From NCBI RefSeq assembly GCF_001571325.1, contig NZ_BCTO01000021.1, forward strand, positions 62,001 to 126,000: DNA of 64,000 nt, given 5' to 3'. Positions 34,092 through 44,905 of this stretch are shown piece after piece. Positions within the stretch are counted from its first letter, which is position 1; the number at the start of each line of letters is the position of its first letter. The notes beneath the pieces are model-generated. The model was not told where the DNA came from and ran no database searches. It worked only from the letters and a program-made list of their open reading frames with translations. A program made the translations under genes and the position numbers. Source of the stretch: Delftia tsuruhatensis NBRC 16741 (lineage in GTDB: Bacteria; Pseudomonadota; Gammaproteobacteria; Burkholderiales; Burkholderiaceae_C).

Positions 34092-36272
34092 TCAGCCGGC
34101 GCTGTGCTCGACCAGCATCAGCGCATCGAGCGCCACCACGCCCTGCCCTTCGGGCAGCACGATGACCGGGTTGAGGTCGATCTCGCGGATGGCCGGCGTG
34201 CCGCGCAGCACCTGGCCCAGGCGCACGATGAGTTCGGCCAGCGCCTGGCGGTCCAGCGCCGGGGCGCCACGGTAGCCGTGCAGCAGCGGCGCGCCCTGCA
34301 GCCGGTCCAGCTCGCGCAGCACCTCGCTGGTGGACAGGTCGGCGTCCAGCAGGCGCGCGTCGCGCATGATCTCGGCCGTCACGCCGCCCAGGCCCGCCAG
34401 GATCACGGGACCCCACTGCGGATCGTTGCGCGCGCCGATGATCATCTCCAGGCCACGCCGGCCCATGGCCTCGACCAGCACGCCGTCCAGCGCAATGGCG
34501 CTGTCATAGGCGGCCACATTCGCATGCAGCCGGCCCCAGGCCTCGCCCATGGCCTGCGCATCGGCAATGTTCAGGATCACGCCGCCTGCATCGCTCTTGT
34601 GGCTGAGGTCGGCCGACTGCGCCTTGAGCGCCACGGGCCAGCCGATCTCCGCCGCAATCGCCACGGCCTGCTCGGCCGAGGTGGCCAGGCGGCCCTTCGC
34701 AAACGGCACGCCGACCTGGGCCAGCACGGCCTTGGATTCGTACTCGGGCACCACCGTGCGGCCTGCGGGCAGGGCCAGCGCGACGGGCTGGGCATCGGTG
34801 CACTCGAAACTGCGCTGGCTGAAGGCGGTCAGGCGCTGCACGGCGCGCAGGGCACGCTCGGTGCTGGGGAAATACGGCACGCCCAGCGCACGCATCTCGG
34901 CGATGAACTCGGCAGGCACGGCCGCGCCCTCGTCCAGGCCCGCCACGATGACGGGCTTGGCCGGCCGCAGCTCGCGCACGGCGCGCAGCACGGGCGGCAT
35001 CTTGATGCCGCAGGTCACCGGGTCGCCCTGGATCAGGCCGACGATGATGGTGGAAAAGCGCGCATCGCCAAACAGCGCATCCAGCGTGCGGAAATACAGG
35101 TCCGGCTCGACCAGGCCCTGGGCCGTGAGGTCCAGCGGGTTGCTCACGCCCACGAAATCGGGCAGCGCAGCCCGCAGCGCGGGCGAGTCGTCGTCGCCGA
35201 TGGCGGGCAGTGCCAGGCCCAGCTCCTCGGCCCAGTCCAGCGTCAACGCCTTGAAGGCGCCAGACTCGCCCAGCACGGCAACTCCAGCTGCAGCTGCTGC
35301 ACCGGCTGCACCAGCTGCACCAGCCGATGGCAGCACCGGGCAGCGGATGGCGATCTCGGCGATGTCGCCCAGCTCCTCCAGTGTCTCGGCAAACACAGCG
35401 CCTGCGCGTTCCAGCTTGGTGCGCATCAGCGCATAGTCGCCGGCCATGGCGCCGGTGTGCGTGGCGGCCGAGGCGCGCGCCGCGCTGCTCTTGCCCGGAT
35501 GCAGCAGCACCACCGACTTGCCCAGGCTGCGCGCACGGGCCACGGCGGCCAGAATGCGCCCGGGCTGGCGGAACTGCTCGACGATCATGGCGACCACGCG
35601 CGTGGAAGGCTGCTCCAGCAGGAAGTCCACATAGTCCTCGGCATGGCTGGCGGCCTCGTTGCCCGTGGAGATGGCGTGCGACAGCGGCAGCGCGCGGCTG
35701 GCCAGCGTGGTGCACAGCACGGTCATCATGGCGCCGCTTTGCGAGACCACGCCAATGGCGGGCCGCGCGGCATCGACCTGCTGCGCGTCGATATTCACTT
35801 CGACAAAGGTCAGCGGCACGCGCTGCAGGTAGTTGATGCAGCCCAGGCAGTTGGGACCCTCCACCACCATGCCGGCCTCGGCGGCAATGCGTGCGATCTC
35901 GCGCTGCTCGGCCATGCCGCGCTCGCCTGCCTCGGCAAAGCCGGCCGAGAAGATCACCACCGCGCCCACGCGCCGCGCCGCCAGCGCGCGCACCGTGTCC
36001 AGCACAAAGGGCTGGGGGATGGCCAGCACGGCCACGTCAACGCCCTCGGGCAGCTGGTCCACCGAAGCCAGGCAGGCCCGGCCGGCGATCTCGCTGCGCT
36101 TGGGATTGATCAGGTGGATGTCGCCAGCGAAGCCGTTGCGCTCCAGATTGCCCAGCACCGATGCGCCCAGCGCCCCCGGCGTGGCCGAGGCGCCGACGAT
36201 GGCGATGGAACGCGGCCTCAGCAGCCTGCCGATGTCGGGCCGCACGGCGGCCGCCATCTCTGTCGTTGTCAT
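34092..36272 (-). CDS. NDP-forming acyl-CoA synthetase, probable feruloyl/coumaroyl-CoA ligase
   Basis: A 726-residue fused alpha-beta enzyme of the acetate-CoA ligase (ADP-forming) type. Parts in order: CoA-binding Rossmann domain (RSIAIVGASATPGALGASVLGN), succinyl-CoA-synthetase-like domain with the phosphohistidine segment ATHTGAMAGDYALM, an Ala/Gly-rich linker (about 310-330), and a C-terminal ATP-grasp domain (ESKAVLAQVGVPFAKG). FerA of Sphingobium, a feruloyl-CoA synthetase, belongs to this family. Neighbouring hydratase/lyase and MarR genes support the same use here; acetate or another acid cannot be excluded. The ATG at 36272 has a GGAGA site. Confidence 0.82.
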   Translation of the reverse strand: MTTTEMAAAVRPDIGRLLRPRSIAIVGASATPGALGASVLGNLERNGFAGDIHLINPKRSEIAGRACLASVDQLPEGVDVAVLAIPQPFVLDTVRALAARRVGAVVIFSAGFAEAGERGMAEQREIARIAAEAGMVVEGPNCLGCINYLQRVPLTFVEVNIDAQQVDAARPAIGVVSQSGAMMTVLCTTLASRALPLSHAISTGNEAASHAEDYVDFLLEQPSTRVVAMIVEQFRQPGRILAAVARARSLGKSVVLLHPGKSSAARASAATHTGAMAGDYALMRTKLERAGAVFAETLEELGDIAEIAIRCPVLPSAGAAGAAGAAAAAGVAVLGESGAFKALTLDWAEELGLALPAIGDDDSPALRAALPDFVGVSNPLDLTAQGLVEPDLYFRTLDALFGDARFSTIIVGLIQGDPVTCGIKMPPVLRAVRELRPAKPVIVAGLDEGAAVPAEFIAEMRALGVPYFPSTERALRAVQRLTAFSQRSFECTDAQPVALALPAGRTVVPEYESKAVLAQVGVPFAKGRLATSAEQAVAIAAEIGWPVALKAQSADLSHKSDAGGVILNIADAQAMGEAWGRLHANVAAYDSAIALDGVLVEAMGRRGLEMIIGARNDPQWGPVILAGLGGVTAEIMRDARLLDADLSTSEVLRELDRLQGAPLLHGYRGAPALDRQALAELIVRLGQVLRGTPAIREIDLNPVIVLPEGQGVVALDALMLVEHSAG

Positions 36273-36302
36273 TCTTGTCTCCAATGATTAAAGCTGGGAG
36301 GC

Positions 36303-36444
36303 CTACCGCGCGTGGTGGACGCTGCCCAAGCGAGGGACCCCGAGGAAGGGCCTAAGCCGGCCGCGCCGCCCCGCACTGAGGGTGTCGTCCCCCTCCCTCG
36401 CGAAGCGAGTTAGAGAGGGGGAAGGCGCGAAGCGCCTCAGGGGG
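36303..36444 (-). repeat. Chromosomal intergenic repeat, copy 2 (inverted)
   Basis: Read on the minus strand this is CACCCCCTGAGGCGCTTCGC, then CTTCCCCCTCTC, GGGGGACGACACCCT, CCGCGCCGGC-like sequence and a TCCTCGGGGTCCC segment. The block order matches copies 1 and 3. Its first bases reach the stop region of the downstream hydratase/lyase gene. Confidence 0.75.
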
Positions 36445-37279
36445 TGACTTGCTTGCTCAAGTCGTAGGTTCCGAGACCTGGCTTGTAGGTCTTGTCGTCC
36501 AGGAACTGGCGCATGCCTTCCTTGCGGCCTTCGTTGTCGAAGCTGTTGGCGGCTTCCTGGGCACGCACCAGATAGTCCTCGGCGTTGTCGTAGCTCATGT
36601 CGCGCACGCGGCGGATGGCGTCCTTGGTGGCCTTCAGGGCGATGGGGTTCTTCTGCAGCAGGGCCTCGGCCACTTCGGTGACGCGGGCCTGCAGGCGGTC
36701 GGCCGGCAGGGATTCGTTGACCAGGCCCCACTCGGCCGCCGTGCGGCCGTCGATGTTCTCGCCGAGCATGGCGTGGTACATGGCGCGGCGAAAGGACAGC
36801 AGCTCCACCGCCACCTTGGAGGCGCCGCCGCCGGGCAGGATGCCCCAGTTGATTTCGGACAGGCCGAACTTGGCGTCATCCGAGGCAAAGGCCAGGTCGC
36901 AGGCGAACAGCGGGCCGTAGCCGCCGCCGAAGCACCAGCCGTTGACCATGGCGATGGTCGGCTTCTGGAACCAGCGCAGGCGGCGCCACCAGCCATAGCT
37001 CTCGCGCTGGGCCTTGCGGGTGCCGGCCAAGCCCGTGGCCTCGGTCTCGCGGAAGTATTCCTTCAGGTCCATGCCGGCAGTCCAGGCCGTGCCCTCACCG
37101 GCCAGAACGACCACGCCCACGTCGTCACGGAACTCCAGGTCGTCGAGCACGCGCATCATCTGGCGGTTGAGCTGGGGGCTCATGGCATTGCGCTTTTCGG
37201 GGCGGTTGAATTTCACCCAGGCCACGCGGCCTGTGACGGTGCAGGACACGGTCTGTTCTTCGGTACGTTCGGTGCTCAT
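36437..37279 (-). CDS. p-Hydroxycinnamoyl-CoA hydratase/lyase (feruloyl-CoA hydratase/lyase)
   Basis: Hydrates feruloyl- or coumaroyl-CoA and cleaves it to vanillin or hydroxybenzaldehyde plus acetyl-CoA. The 280-residue crotonase-fold protein has family-specific motifs: NRPEKRNAMSPQLNRQM, AWTAGMDLKEYFRE, KPTIAMVNGWCFGGGYGPL, FGLSEINWGILPGG (containing the catalytic Glu) and the C-terminal MRQFLDDKTYKPGL. These match the Pseudomonas enzyme closely. The ATG at 37279 has an AAGGAAG site. No vanillin dehydrogenase is in the window, so the aldehyde must be oxidised by a gene elsewhere. Confidence 0.9.
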   Translation of the reverse strand: MSTERTEEQTVSCTVTGRVAWVKFNRPEKRNAMSPQLNRQMMRVLDDLEFRDDVGVVVLAGEGTAWTAGMDLKEYFRETEATGLAGTRKAQRESYGWWRRLRWFQKPTIAMVNGWCFGGGYGPLFACDLAFASDDAKFGLSEINWGILPGGGASKVAVELLSFRRAMYHAMLGENIDGRTAAEWGLVNESLPADRLQARVTEVAEALLQKNPIALKATKDAIRRVRDMSYDNAEDYLVRAQEAANSFDNEGRKEGMRQFLDDKTYKPGLGTYDLSKQVTP

Positions 37280-37334
37280 TGCGCTTCCTTGTGCAAAAGG
37301 GAAATGGGAGGTTGGACACCGATGCTTCGGATCC

Positions 37335-37361
37335 ATAATCGTTATGATAAATAACTATTAT
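37335..37361. promoter_or_regulatory. Tandem palindromes, candidate MarR operator
   Basis: Two copies of ATAA-N3-TTAT (37335-37345 and 37351-37361), 16 bases centre to centre, in a rare AT-rich patch 56 bases upstream of the hydratase/lyase ATG. MarR-family repressors of hydroxycinnamate genes bind AT-rich palindromes at this kind of position. Confidence 0.5.
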
Positions 37362-37544
37362 TCGACATAGCAATACAGCGTTTACCCTAGGCCCCGCCTC
37401 CACCCAGACCGGTGGCGATGCGAATGCTTCTGCGTCGCGCATGCATGCAATGCGCGGCCCGCGGGGAATTGCGGCAGGCGTTTTGGCCGATCCGGGGGTT
37501 CACGCGATACTTGCGGTGTTCAACACAGTCAGGAGAAGAAGAAC

Positions 37545-38021
37545 ATGCAAGGCCAGCCAGAAGTCATCGAATGCCTCATAGAGCTGCTGCGCGGCGAACT
37601 TTCCGCACGCGACCAGTACTTCATCCACTCGCGCCAGTACGAGGACCAGGGCCTGCTGCGCCTGTTCGAGCGCATCGGCCATGAGATGGAAGAGGAAACC
37701 CAGCACGCCGACGCCATCCTGCGCCGCATCCTGTTCCTGGGCGGCCGCCCCGACATGCGCCCGCATGAGTTCACGCCCGGCGAGACCGTCGAAGAGATGC
37801 TGCGCAAGGACCTGGCCACCGAATACCGCGTGCGCGACAGCCTGCGCTCGGCCATGGCCCTGTGCGAGCGCCACGGCGACTACAACAGTCGCGACCTGCT
37901 GCTGGCCCAGCTGCGCGACACCGAAGAAGACCACGCCTACTGGCTGGAGAAGCAACTGGGCCTGATCGAGAAGATCGGCCTGCCCAACTACCTGCAAAGC
38001 AAGATGGGCGAACCGGCCTGA
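37545..38021 (+). CDS. bfr: Bacterioferritin, haem-ligand methionine replaced
   Basis: Iron-storage ferritin subunit, 158 residues, the family length. Aligned with E. coli Bfr, the di-iron ferroxidase ligands are kept: E18, E51, H54, E93 (equivalent of 94), and the late E-x-x-H in TEEDH. The residue that should be Met52, the haem axial ligand, is Thr (E51-T52-Q53-H54). The subunit should therefore oxidise and store iron but not bind haem in the usual way. Two-subunit bacterioferritins with divided roles are known. AGGAGAAG precedes the ATG. Confidence 0.92.
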   Translation: MQGQPEVIECLIELLRGELSARDQYFIHSRQYEDQGLLRLFERIGHEMEEETQHADAILRRILFLGGRPDMRPHEFTPGETVEEMLRKDLATEYRVRDSLRSAMALCERHGDYNSRDLLLAQLRDTEEDHAYWLEKQLGLIEKIGLPNYLQSKMGEPA

Positions 38022-38029
38022 ATGAAGCT

Positions 38030-38145
38030 CCCCCTGAGGCGCTTCGCGCCTTCCCCCTCTCTCGCTTCGCAGGAGGGGGACGACAGCCTCGCGGCGAGGC
38101 GGCCCTTGCTCGCTGTCCCTTGTTTTGGCCGCGCCAGTTTTTCAG
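38030..38145 (+). repeat. Chromosomal intergenic repeat, copy 3
   Basis: Sequence CCCCCTGAGGCGCTTCGCGC, CTTCCCCCTCTCTCGCTTCGC, GGGGGACGACAGCCTC and a CTCGCTGTCCC segment, ending GGCCGCGCC. It matches copy 2 nearly base for base in the first 45 positions. The rest of the bfr-ilvD gap (to 38280) contains nothing else I can recognise. Confidence 0.75.
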
Positions 38146-38280
38146 GCACTTCCCATAAATGAGAGTGGGCTGTTTGCTCCACGATGAAAGCCCGAACCGG
38201 CAGCCACGATGAAACGGCAAGCCGGTCGCCCCACGATGAAACAAGAGCCCTCAAGGGCCTGAGAGAAGAGAAAAGAAAAA

Positions 38281-38310
38281 GGGATGGAAAGCCGCAAGGC
38301 CTTCCATCCC
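38281..38310. terminator. Bidirectional terminator downstream of ilvD
   Basis: GGGATGGAAAGCC and GGCCTTCCATCCC form a stem with a short loop, flanked by an A-rich run on the left and TTTT on the right. It lies 50 bases beyond the ilvD stop. Confidence 0.8.
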
Positions 38311-38359
38311 TTTTCATTTCCATCGGGTGCGCACCGCCGGGCGGCGGTGCAGCCCGGTG

Positions 38360-40219
38360 TCAGTCGTCCAGCAGCGACAGGTCGCGCACGGCGCCCTTGT
38401 CGGCCGACATCACCAGCTTGGCATAGGCCTTGAGCGCGGCCGAGACCTTGCGCGGGCGCGGCTGGGCGGGCTTCCAGCCCTTGGCATCCTGCTCGGCGCG
38501 GCGGCGGGCCAGTTCCTCGTCGGAGACCAGCACGTTGATGCTGCGGTTGGGAATGTCGATGCGGATGCGGTCGCCGTTCTTCACCAGACCGATGGCGCCG
38601 CCAGCGGCAGCTTCGGGAGAGCAGTGGCCGATGGACAGGCCCGAGGTGCCGCCCGAGAAGCGCCCGTCCGTCAGCAGCGCGCAGGCCTTGCCCAGGCCCT
38701 TGGACTTGATGTAGCTGGTCGGGTACAGCATTTCCTGCATGCCGGGGCCGCCCTTGGGGCCTTCGTAGCGCACGATGACGATGTCACCGGCCTTGACCTT
38801 GTCGTCCAGGATGTTCTGCACGGCCTCGTCCTGCGACTCGGTCACGTGGGCCGTGCCCTCGAACACATGGATGCTTTCGTCCACGCCGGCCGACTTGACC
38901 ACGCAGCCGTCCAGGGCGATGTTGCCCGTCAGCACGGCCAGGCCGCCCTCCTTGGAGAAGGCGTGCTCGTAGGACCGGATGCAGCCTTCTGCACGGTCCA
39001 GGTCCAGGCTGGGCCAGCGCGTGTTCTGGCTGAAGGCCACCTGGGTGGGGATGCCGGCCGGTCCTGCCAGGTAGAAGTGCCGCACGGCTTCGTCCTGGGT
39101 GGTGGTGATGTCCCACTGCGCCAGGCCTTCGCCCAGGGTCTTGGCGTGCACGGTGGGCACGTCGGTGTGCAGCTTTCCGGCGCGAGCCAGCTCGCCCAGG
39201 ATGGCGAAGATGCCGCCGGCGCGGTGCACATCCTCGATGTGGTACTTCTGCGTGTTGGGCGCGACCTTGCACAGCTGGGGCACCTGGCGCGAGAGGCGGT
39301 CGATGTCGGCCATGGTGAAGTCGATCTCGGCTTCACGGGCAATGGCCAGCAGGTGCAGGATGGTGTTGGTGGAGCCGCCCATGGCGATGTCCAGCGTCAT
39401 CGCGTTCTCGAAGGCCTTGAAGCCCACCGAGCGCGGCAGCACGGATGCGTCTTCCTGCTCGTAGTACTCGCGGGCCAGCTCGACGATGCGGCGGCCGGCG
39501 CGCTTGAACAGTTCCTCGCGGTCGGCATGCGTGGCCAGCACCGTGCCGTTGCCGGGCAGGGACAGGCCCAGGGCTTCGGTCAGGCAGTTCATGGAGTTGG
39601 CGGTGAACATGCCCGAGCAGGAACCGCAGGTGGGGCAGGCCGAGCGCTCGACCTGGGCGACCTGCTCGTCGGTGTAGTTGGAGTCGGCCGCGATCACCAT
39701 GGCATCGACCAGGTCCAGCTTCTTGAACTCCAGCGTGTGCGTGGTGGGATTGGCCAGCTTGGTCTTGCCCGCTTCCATGGGGCCGCCCGAGACGAAGATC
39801 ACGGGAATGTTCAGCCGCATGGCGGCCATCAGCATGCCGGGGGTGATCTTGTCGCAGTTGGAGATGCACACCAGCGCGTCGGCGCAGTGGGCGTTGACCA
39901 TGTACTCCACCGAGTCCGCGATGATGTCGCGGCTGGGCAGCGAGTACAGCATGCCGTCGTGGCCCATGGCGATGCCGTCGTCCACGGCGATGGTGTTGAA
40001 TTCCTTGGCCACGCCGCCTGCGGCCTCGATCTCGCGCGCCACCAGCTGGCCCAGGTCCTTGAGGTGGACGTGGCCGGGCACGAACTGCGTGAAGGAATTG
40101 GCGATGGCGATGATGGGCTTGTCGAAGTCGCCATCCTTCATGCCGGTGGCACGCCACAGGGCGCGCGCACCAGCCATGTTGCGGCCGCCGGTGGAAGTCT
40201 TGGAACGGTATGCGGGCAT
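38360..40219 (-). CDS. ilvD: Dihydroxy-acid dehydratase
   Basis: Penultimate step of valine and isoleucine synthesis, dehydrating dihydroxy acids to 2-keto acids. The 619-residue product matches the E. coli enzyme in length. Cluster cysteines lie in [12 protein letters not shown] (C122) and [16 protein letters not shown] (C195). The position equivalent to Cys49 of the 2Fe-2S class is not cysteine (PGHVHL), which points to the 4Fe-4S type. The ATG at 40219 starts [19 protein letters not shown], the canonical N-terminus. Confidence 0.96.
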   Translation of the reverse strand: MPAYRSKTSTGGRNMAGARALWRATGMKDGDFDKPIIAIANSFTQFVPGHVHLKDLGQLVAREIEAAGGVAKEFNTIAVDDGIAMGHDGMLYSLPSRDIIADSVEYMVNAHCADALVCISNCDKITPGMLMAAMRLNIPVIFVSGGPMEAGKTKLANPTTHTLEFKKLDLVDAMVIAADSNYTDEQVAQVERSACPTCGSCSGMFTANSMNCLTEALGLSLPGNGTVLATHADREELFKRAGRRIVELAREYYEQEDASVLPRSVGFKAFENAMTLDIAMGGSTNTILHLLAIAREAEIDFTMADIDRLSRQVPQLCKVAPNTQKYHIEDVHRAGGIFAILGELARAGKLHTDVPTVHAKTLGEGLAQWDITTTQDEAVRHFYLAGPAGIPTQVAFSQNTRWPSLDLDRAEGCIRSYEHAFSKEGGLAVLTGNIALDGCVVKSAGVDESIHVFEGTAHVTESQDEAVQNILDDKVKAGDIVIVRYEGPKGGPGMQEMLYPTSYIKSKGLGKACALLTDGRFSGGTSGLSIGHCSPEAAAGGAIGLVKNGDRIRIDIPNRSINVLVSDEELARRRAEQDAKGWKPAQPRPRKVSAALKAYAKLVMSADKGAVRDLSLLDD

Positions 40220-40408
40220 GGGCAATCCAGTTGTCTGTCGTCTCGGTCCGTCCCTGGTCCTGTGGGGAAGGCCAGGGTCTGGGCGAAGATTATGGCGCAG
40301 CACCCGCCGCACCGCTGGGGCGCAGGAATGCCCCGGCCGGCGTGGACCGCCCCTTTGCAGACCCCAGGCATCGCCTGCGGCGAAGCCTGCTGCGCAATTC
40401 AGATCCGA

Positions 40409-40651
40409 TCAGCGGCGCGAACGCGTGCCCGTGCCCATGGCTTCCTTGTTCTTTTCGATGCGCTTCAGGCGCCGCTGCTCGATCTTGTCGGCCGCGCGCC
40501 GCTTGGTGTAGCCCGACATGTCCGCCCAGGCCCACCAGGCCGCCGTCAAGCCATAGGCGCCCAGGATGACGTACCACGACCAGGTGGCGACAGGTTCGAT
40601 ATCGGCCAGCTTGAGCAGGGTGAGCAGGACCGCAATTCCCAACAGATACAT
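40409..40651 (-). CDS. Small Trp-rich membrane protein (TIGR04438 type)
   Basis: An 80-residue protein: two hydrophobic helices (about 2-15 and 24-40) containing WSWYVILGAYGLTAAWWAWADMSGYTKRR, then a basic tail rich in Arg and Lys. The Trp-rich pattern and size match the TIGR04438 family of beta-proteobacterial proteins of unknown function. A GAAGGAG site precedes the ATG at 40651; a GTG one codon earlier is possible. It is upstream of and divergent from the cytochrome c gene. Confidence 0.75.
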   Translation of the reverse strand: MYLLGIAVLLTLLKLADIEPVATWSWYVILGAYGLTAAWWAWADMSGYTKRRAADKIEQRRLKRIEKNKEAMGTGTRSRR

Positions 40652-40755
40652 CACTTCTCCTTCGCCACAAAGCGCTTCACACGAGGTAACGCATCACGCA
40701 TGCGCGCCCACTACAATGGTTCGCATAATTATTCCCGACAACACCCCAGGAACTC

Positions 40756-41064
40756 ATGATGAAGCAGACATTGATTGCATTTGCCCTGACCGTCGCCGCC
40801 GTGGCCCCCGCCATGGCCGACCAGGCACTTGCCACCTCCAAGAACTGCATGGCATGCCACGCAGTGGACAAGAAGCTGGTGGGCCCCTCCTACAAGGATG
40901 TGGCCGCCAAGTACGCCGGCCAGAAGGACGCCGTGGACAAGCTGGCAGGCAAGATCATGAAGGGCGGCAGCGGCGTCTGGGGCCCGGTTCCCATGCCCGC
41001 CAACCCCCAGGTCAACGAAGCCGATGCCAAGAAGCTGGCCGCCTGGGTGATGTCGCTGAAGTAG
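40756..41064 (+). CDS. Small periplasmic class I cytochrome c (c551/c552 type)
   Basis: A 102-residue precursor with a cleavable signal peptide (cleavage near AMA-DQ, residue 21). The haem site is CMACH (31-35), and the axial methionine is in [11 protein letters not shown]. The C-terminal helix ends AAWVMSLK. It is likely an electron carrier to a terminal oxidase such as the cbb3 enzyme in this window; that pairing is inferred. A terminator follows. Confidence 0.93.
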   Translation: MMKQTLIAFALTVAAVAPAMADQALATSKNCMACHAVDKKLVGPSYKDVAAKYAGQKDAVDKLAGKIMKGGSGVWGPVPMPANPQVNEADAKKLAAWVMSLK

Positions 41065-41102
41065 GCTCCGCCTTTCCTTCGGGGCCCCGCCTCAGGGCCC
41101 GC

Positions 41103-41139
41103 AAAAAAAAACCGCGCAACGCAAGTCGCGCGGTTTTTT
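41103..41139. terminator. Bidirectional terminator after cytochrome c gene
   Basis: AACCGCGC and GCGCGGTT arms with an A-run before and a T-run after. It serves the convergent cytochrome c and LapA-like genes. Confidence 0.85.
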
Positions 41140-41172
41140 CATGGTCCGCCGGTGAATCCGGGCCCGGCCCCC

Positions 41173-41655
41173 TTACCTGTAGTCCGCAGCGCCCGTGCCG
41201 GGCTGCTGGTGCAGGCGTACCTGCTGCTCCAGCTGCCCCACATAGGCGGCCGTGCTGTTGTCCGACTCCTGGGCGCGCTGCACCAGATGGGCCTCCAGCG
41301 CATCCAGCCGCGCCATCAGCACCTCCTTGTCACGCGCATGCAGGTCTTCCAGCACGGTGCGCAGCTCGGTGAAGCGCGAGGCCTCGGCCTTGTCGGCCAG
41401 GTCGCGCTGGGCCTGCATTTCCTTGGCGTGTCGGCGCGCCTCCATCAGCACCGAGCCCTGCAGCCACAGCACATAGGCGACGAAGAACACGCCCAGCAGG
41501 CAGGTCAGCGCCAGCATCAGCACGCCCAGCGGCGCCTGGACATCGGTGACGCCCAGCGACACGACGGATGGCGCGGCCAGCGTGTTCCAGTTGAATGCCG
41601 CCAGCAACGCGATCAGGGCCACGGTGATCAGCAGCGACAAGGTTCTCAGATTCAT
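41173..41655 (-). CDS. Two-helix membrane protein with coiled-coil tail (LapA-like)
   Basis: A 160-residue protein. Two hydrophobic helices (about 5-25 and 44-66) are followed by a charged, helical region likely to form a coiled coil (about 70-145). The arrangement resembles LapA/YciS-type inner membrane proteins, but I see no decisive motif. The start at 41655 has a GGGAGG site. Function unknown. Confidence 0.65.
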   Translation of the reverse strand: MNLRTLSLLITVALIALLAAFNWNTLAAPSVVSLGVTDVQAPLGVLMLALTCLLGVFFVAYVLWLQGSVLMEARRHAKEMQAQRDLADKAEASRFTELRTVLEDLHARDKEVLMARLDALEAHLVQRAQESDNSTAAYVGQLEQQVRLHQQPGTGAADYR

Positions 41656-41781
41656 GGTGAAAGGCCTCCCTCGGCAGTGGTGAAAGCAACAGCTTCGGTT
41701 GTACCGCAACCATCATGCCTGAGCTGTCGGCCCACACAAAATAGGACTGCAAGACAGGGCGCCGCCCGCAGTCCGGCCAAG

Positions 41782-41804
41782 AAAAAACCGGAGCCAGGGC
41801 TCCG
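41782..41804 (-). terminator. Terminator after acs
   Basis: Stem CGGAGC/GCTCCG followed on the minus strand by six T residues, 27 bases past the acs stop. Confidence 0.8.
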
Positions 41805-41830
41805 ATTCTTCATGGCGGTCGTGTCGGACC

Positions 41831-43831
<2,001 letters not shown>

Positions 43832-44062
43832 GCTTGCTTGTCTCCTGGGCTGGCCAAATAAAAATTGTGGTGTGACTGTCGGGGGCCGGTCTTACATGCC
43901 ACTGACTGAAACACCCTTGGGCGCGTCTACCTGGGGATTCCCCGCAGTTCCTGGCTGTCACCGGCAATGGCCTGTTTCGCCGCTAAAATCGCGCGCCCGT
44001 TTTCCACGGCCATTGTCCCCTCCCATCCACGCCCCCACGCAAGACAAGCGCGACCGACCACC

Positions 44063-44671
44063 ATGGCCCGCCAGCAAAACTCCAACCGAGCCCCCGGCTC
44101 CCCCCTGCGTCCCCTGCCCTCCCTGATCTTCGCCAGCCGCTGGCTGCAGCTGCCGCTGTACCTGGGCCTGATCGCCGCCCAGGGCGTCTATGTCTGGCAC
44201 TTCCTGCTGGAGCTGTGGCACCTGATCGAGGCCGCCTTCGGCAACCAGGAAGCGCTGCAGGCGCTGATCACCAGCATCGGCTACAAGCACGATGCGCCCA
44301 TCGGCGCGCTCAACGAAACCATCATCATGCTGGTGGTGCTGGCGCTGATCGACGTGGTGATGATCTCCAACCTGCTGATCATGGTCATCGTGGGCGGCTA
44401 CGAAACCTTCGTCAGCCGCCTGGGCCTGGACAGCCACCCGGACCAGCCCGAGTGGCTGGGCCATGTGAACGCCTCCATCCTCAAGGTGAAGCTAGCCCTG
44501 TCCATCATCGGCATCAGCTCCATCCACCTGCTCAAGACCTTCATCAACGCAGGCAGCTACGACGTCAAGGTGCTGATGTGGCAGACCATCATCCACGTCA
44601 CCTTCCTGGCCAGCGCCCTGGCCATCGCCTACACCGACAAGCTGATCAACAGCACGGCCGGCAACCACTGA
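44063..44671 (+). CDS. YqhA/UPF0114 family membrane protein (TIGR00645)
   Basis: A 202-residue protein with three or four helices. The segments [21 protein letters not shown] and [11 protein letters not shown], then [30 protein letters not shown], are the UPF0114 signature. Function unknown in the family. The ATG at 44063 removes a non-conserved 32-residue extension. Its terminator forms the chromosomal border of the mobile element. Confidence 0.88.
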   Translation: MARQQNSNRAPGSPLRPLPSLIFASRWLQLPLYLGLIAAQGVYVWHFLLELWHLIEAAFGNQEALQALITSIGYKHDAPIGALNETIIMLVVLALIDVVMISNLLIMVIVGGYETFVSRLGLDSHPDQPEWLGHVNASILKVKLALSIIGISSIHLLKTFINAGSYDVKVLMWQTIIHVTFLASALAIAYTDKLINSTAGNH

Positions 44672-44693
44672 GCCGGCGGCATCCCACACCGAA

Positions 44694-44726
44694 GCCCCGC
44701 AGCGCCAGCCGCTGCGGGGCTTTTTT
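44694..44726 (+). terminator. Terminator of the YqhA-family gene
   Basis: A 10-bp stem GCCCCGCAGC/GCTGCGGGGC with a 7-base loop and six T residues. Its T-run overlaps the putative attachment octamer. Confidence 0.9.
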
Positions 44727-44729
44727 CAT
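44722..44729. other. Putative left attachment site (attL) of the integrative element
   Basis: TTTTTCAT lies 176 bases before the integrase ATG. Tn4371-family elements are reported to integrate at this octamer; I rely on recall for that. The same octamer also occurs at 41135-41142, so the motif alone is weak evidence. The position, between the last chromosomal terminator and the integrase, is what supports it. Confidence 0.5.
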
Positions 44730-44905
44730 TTCACCATGACTCCAGCACCGAACTTCGCTGGACTACGCCGAAGCCCGATACAGCAGGTTTATCAATAACT
44801 TAGGCGAGTTCAACATATGCCGGTGCTTTCCGAAACCTGACCTGGCTTCCCCTCTGCTGGCCCCTACAAGGCTCCTGGGAATCGGGTCTTTTCCGAGGAG
44901 TCATC

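Noticed and set aside
41135..41142. Second TTTTTCAT octamer
   Set aside because: It is part of the T-run of a chromosomal terminator with no integrase or element genes beside it.
44727..44905. tRNA gene as the element's target
   Set aside because: No cloverleaf or tRNA 3' end could be found in the gap before the integrase.
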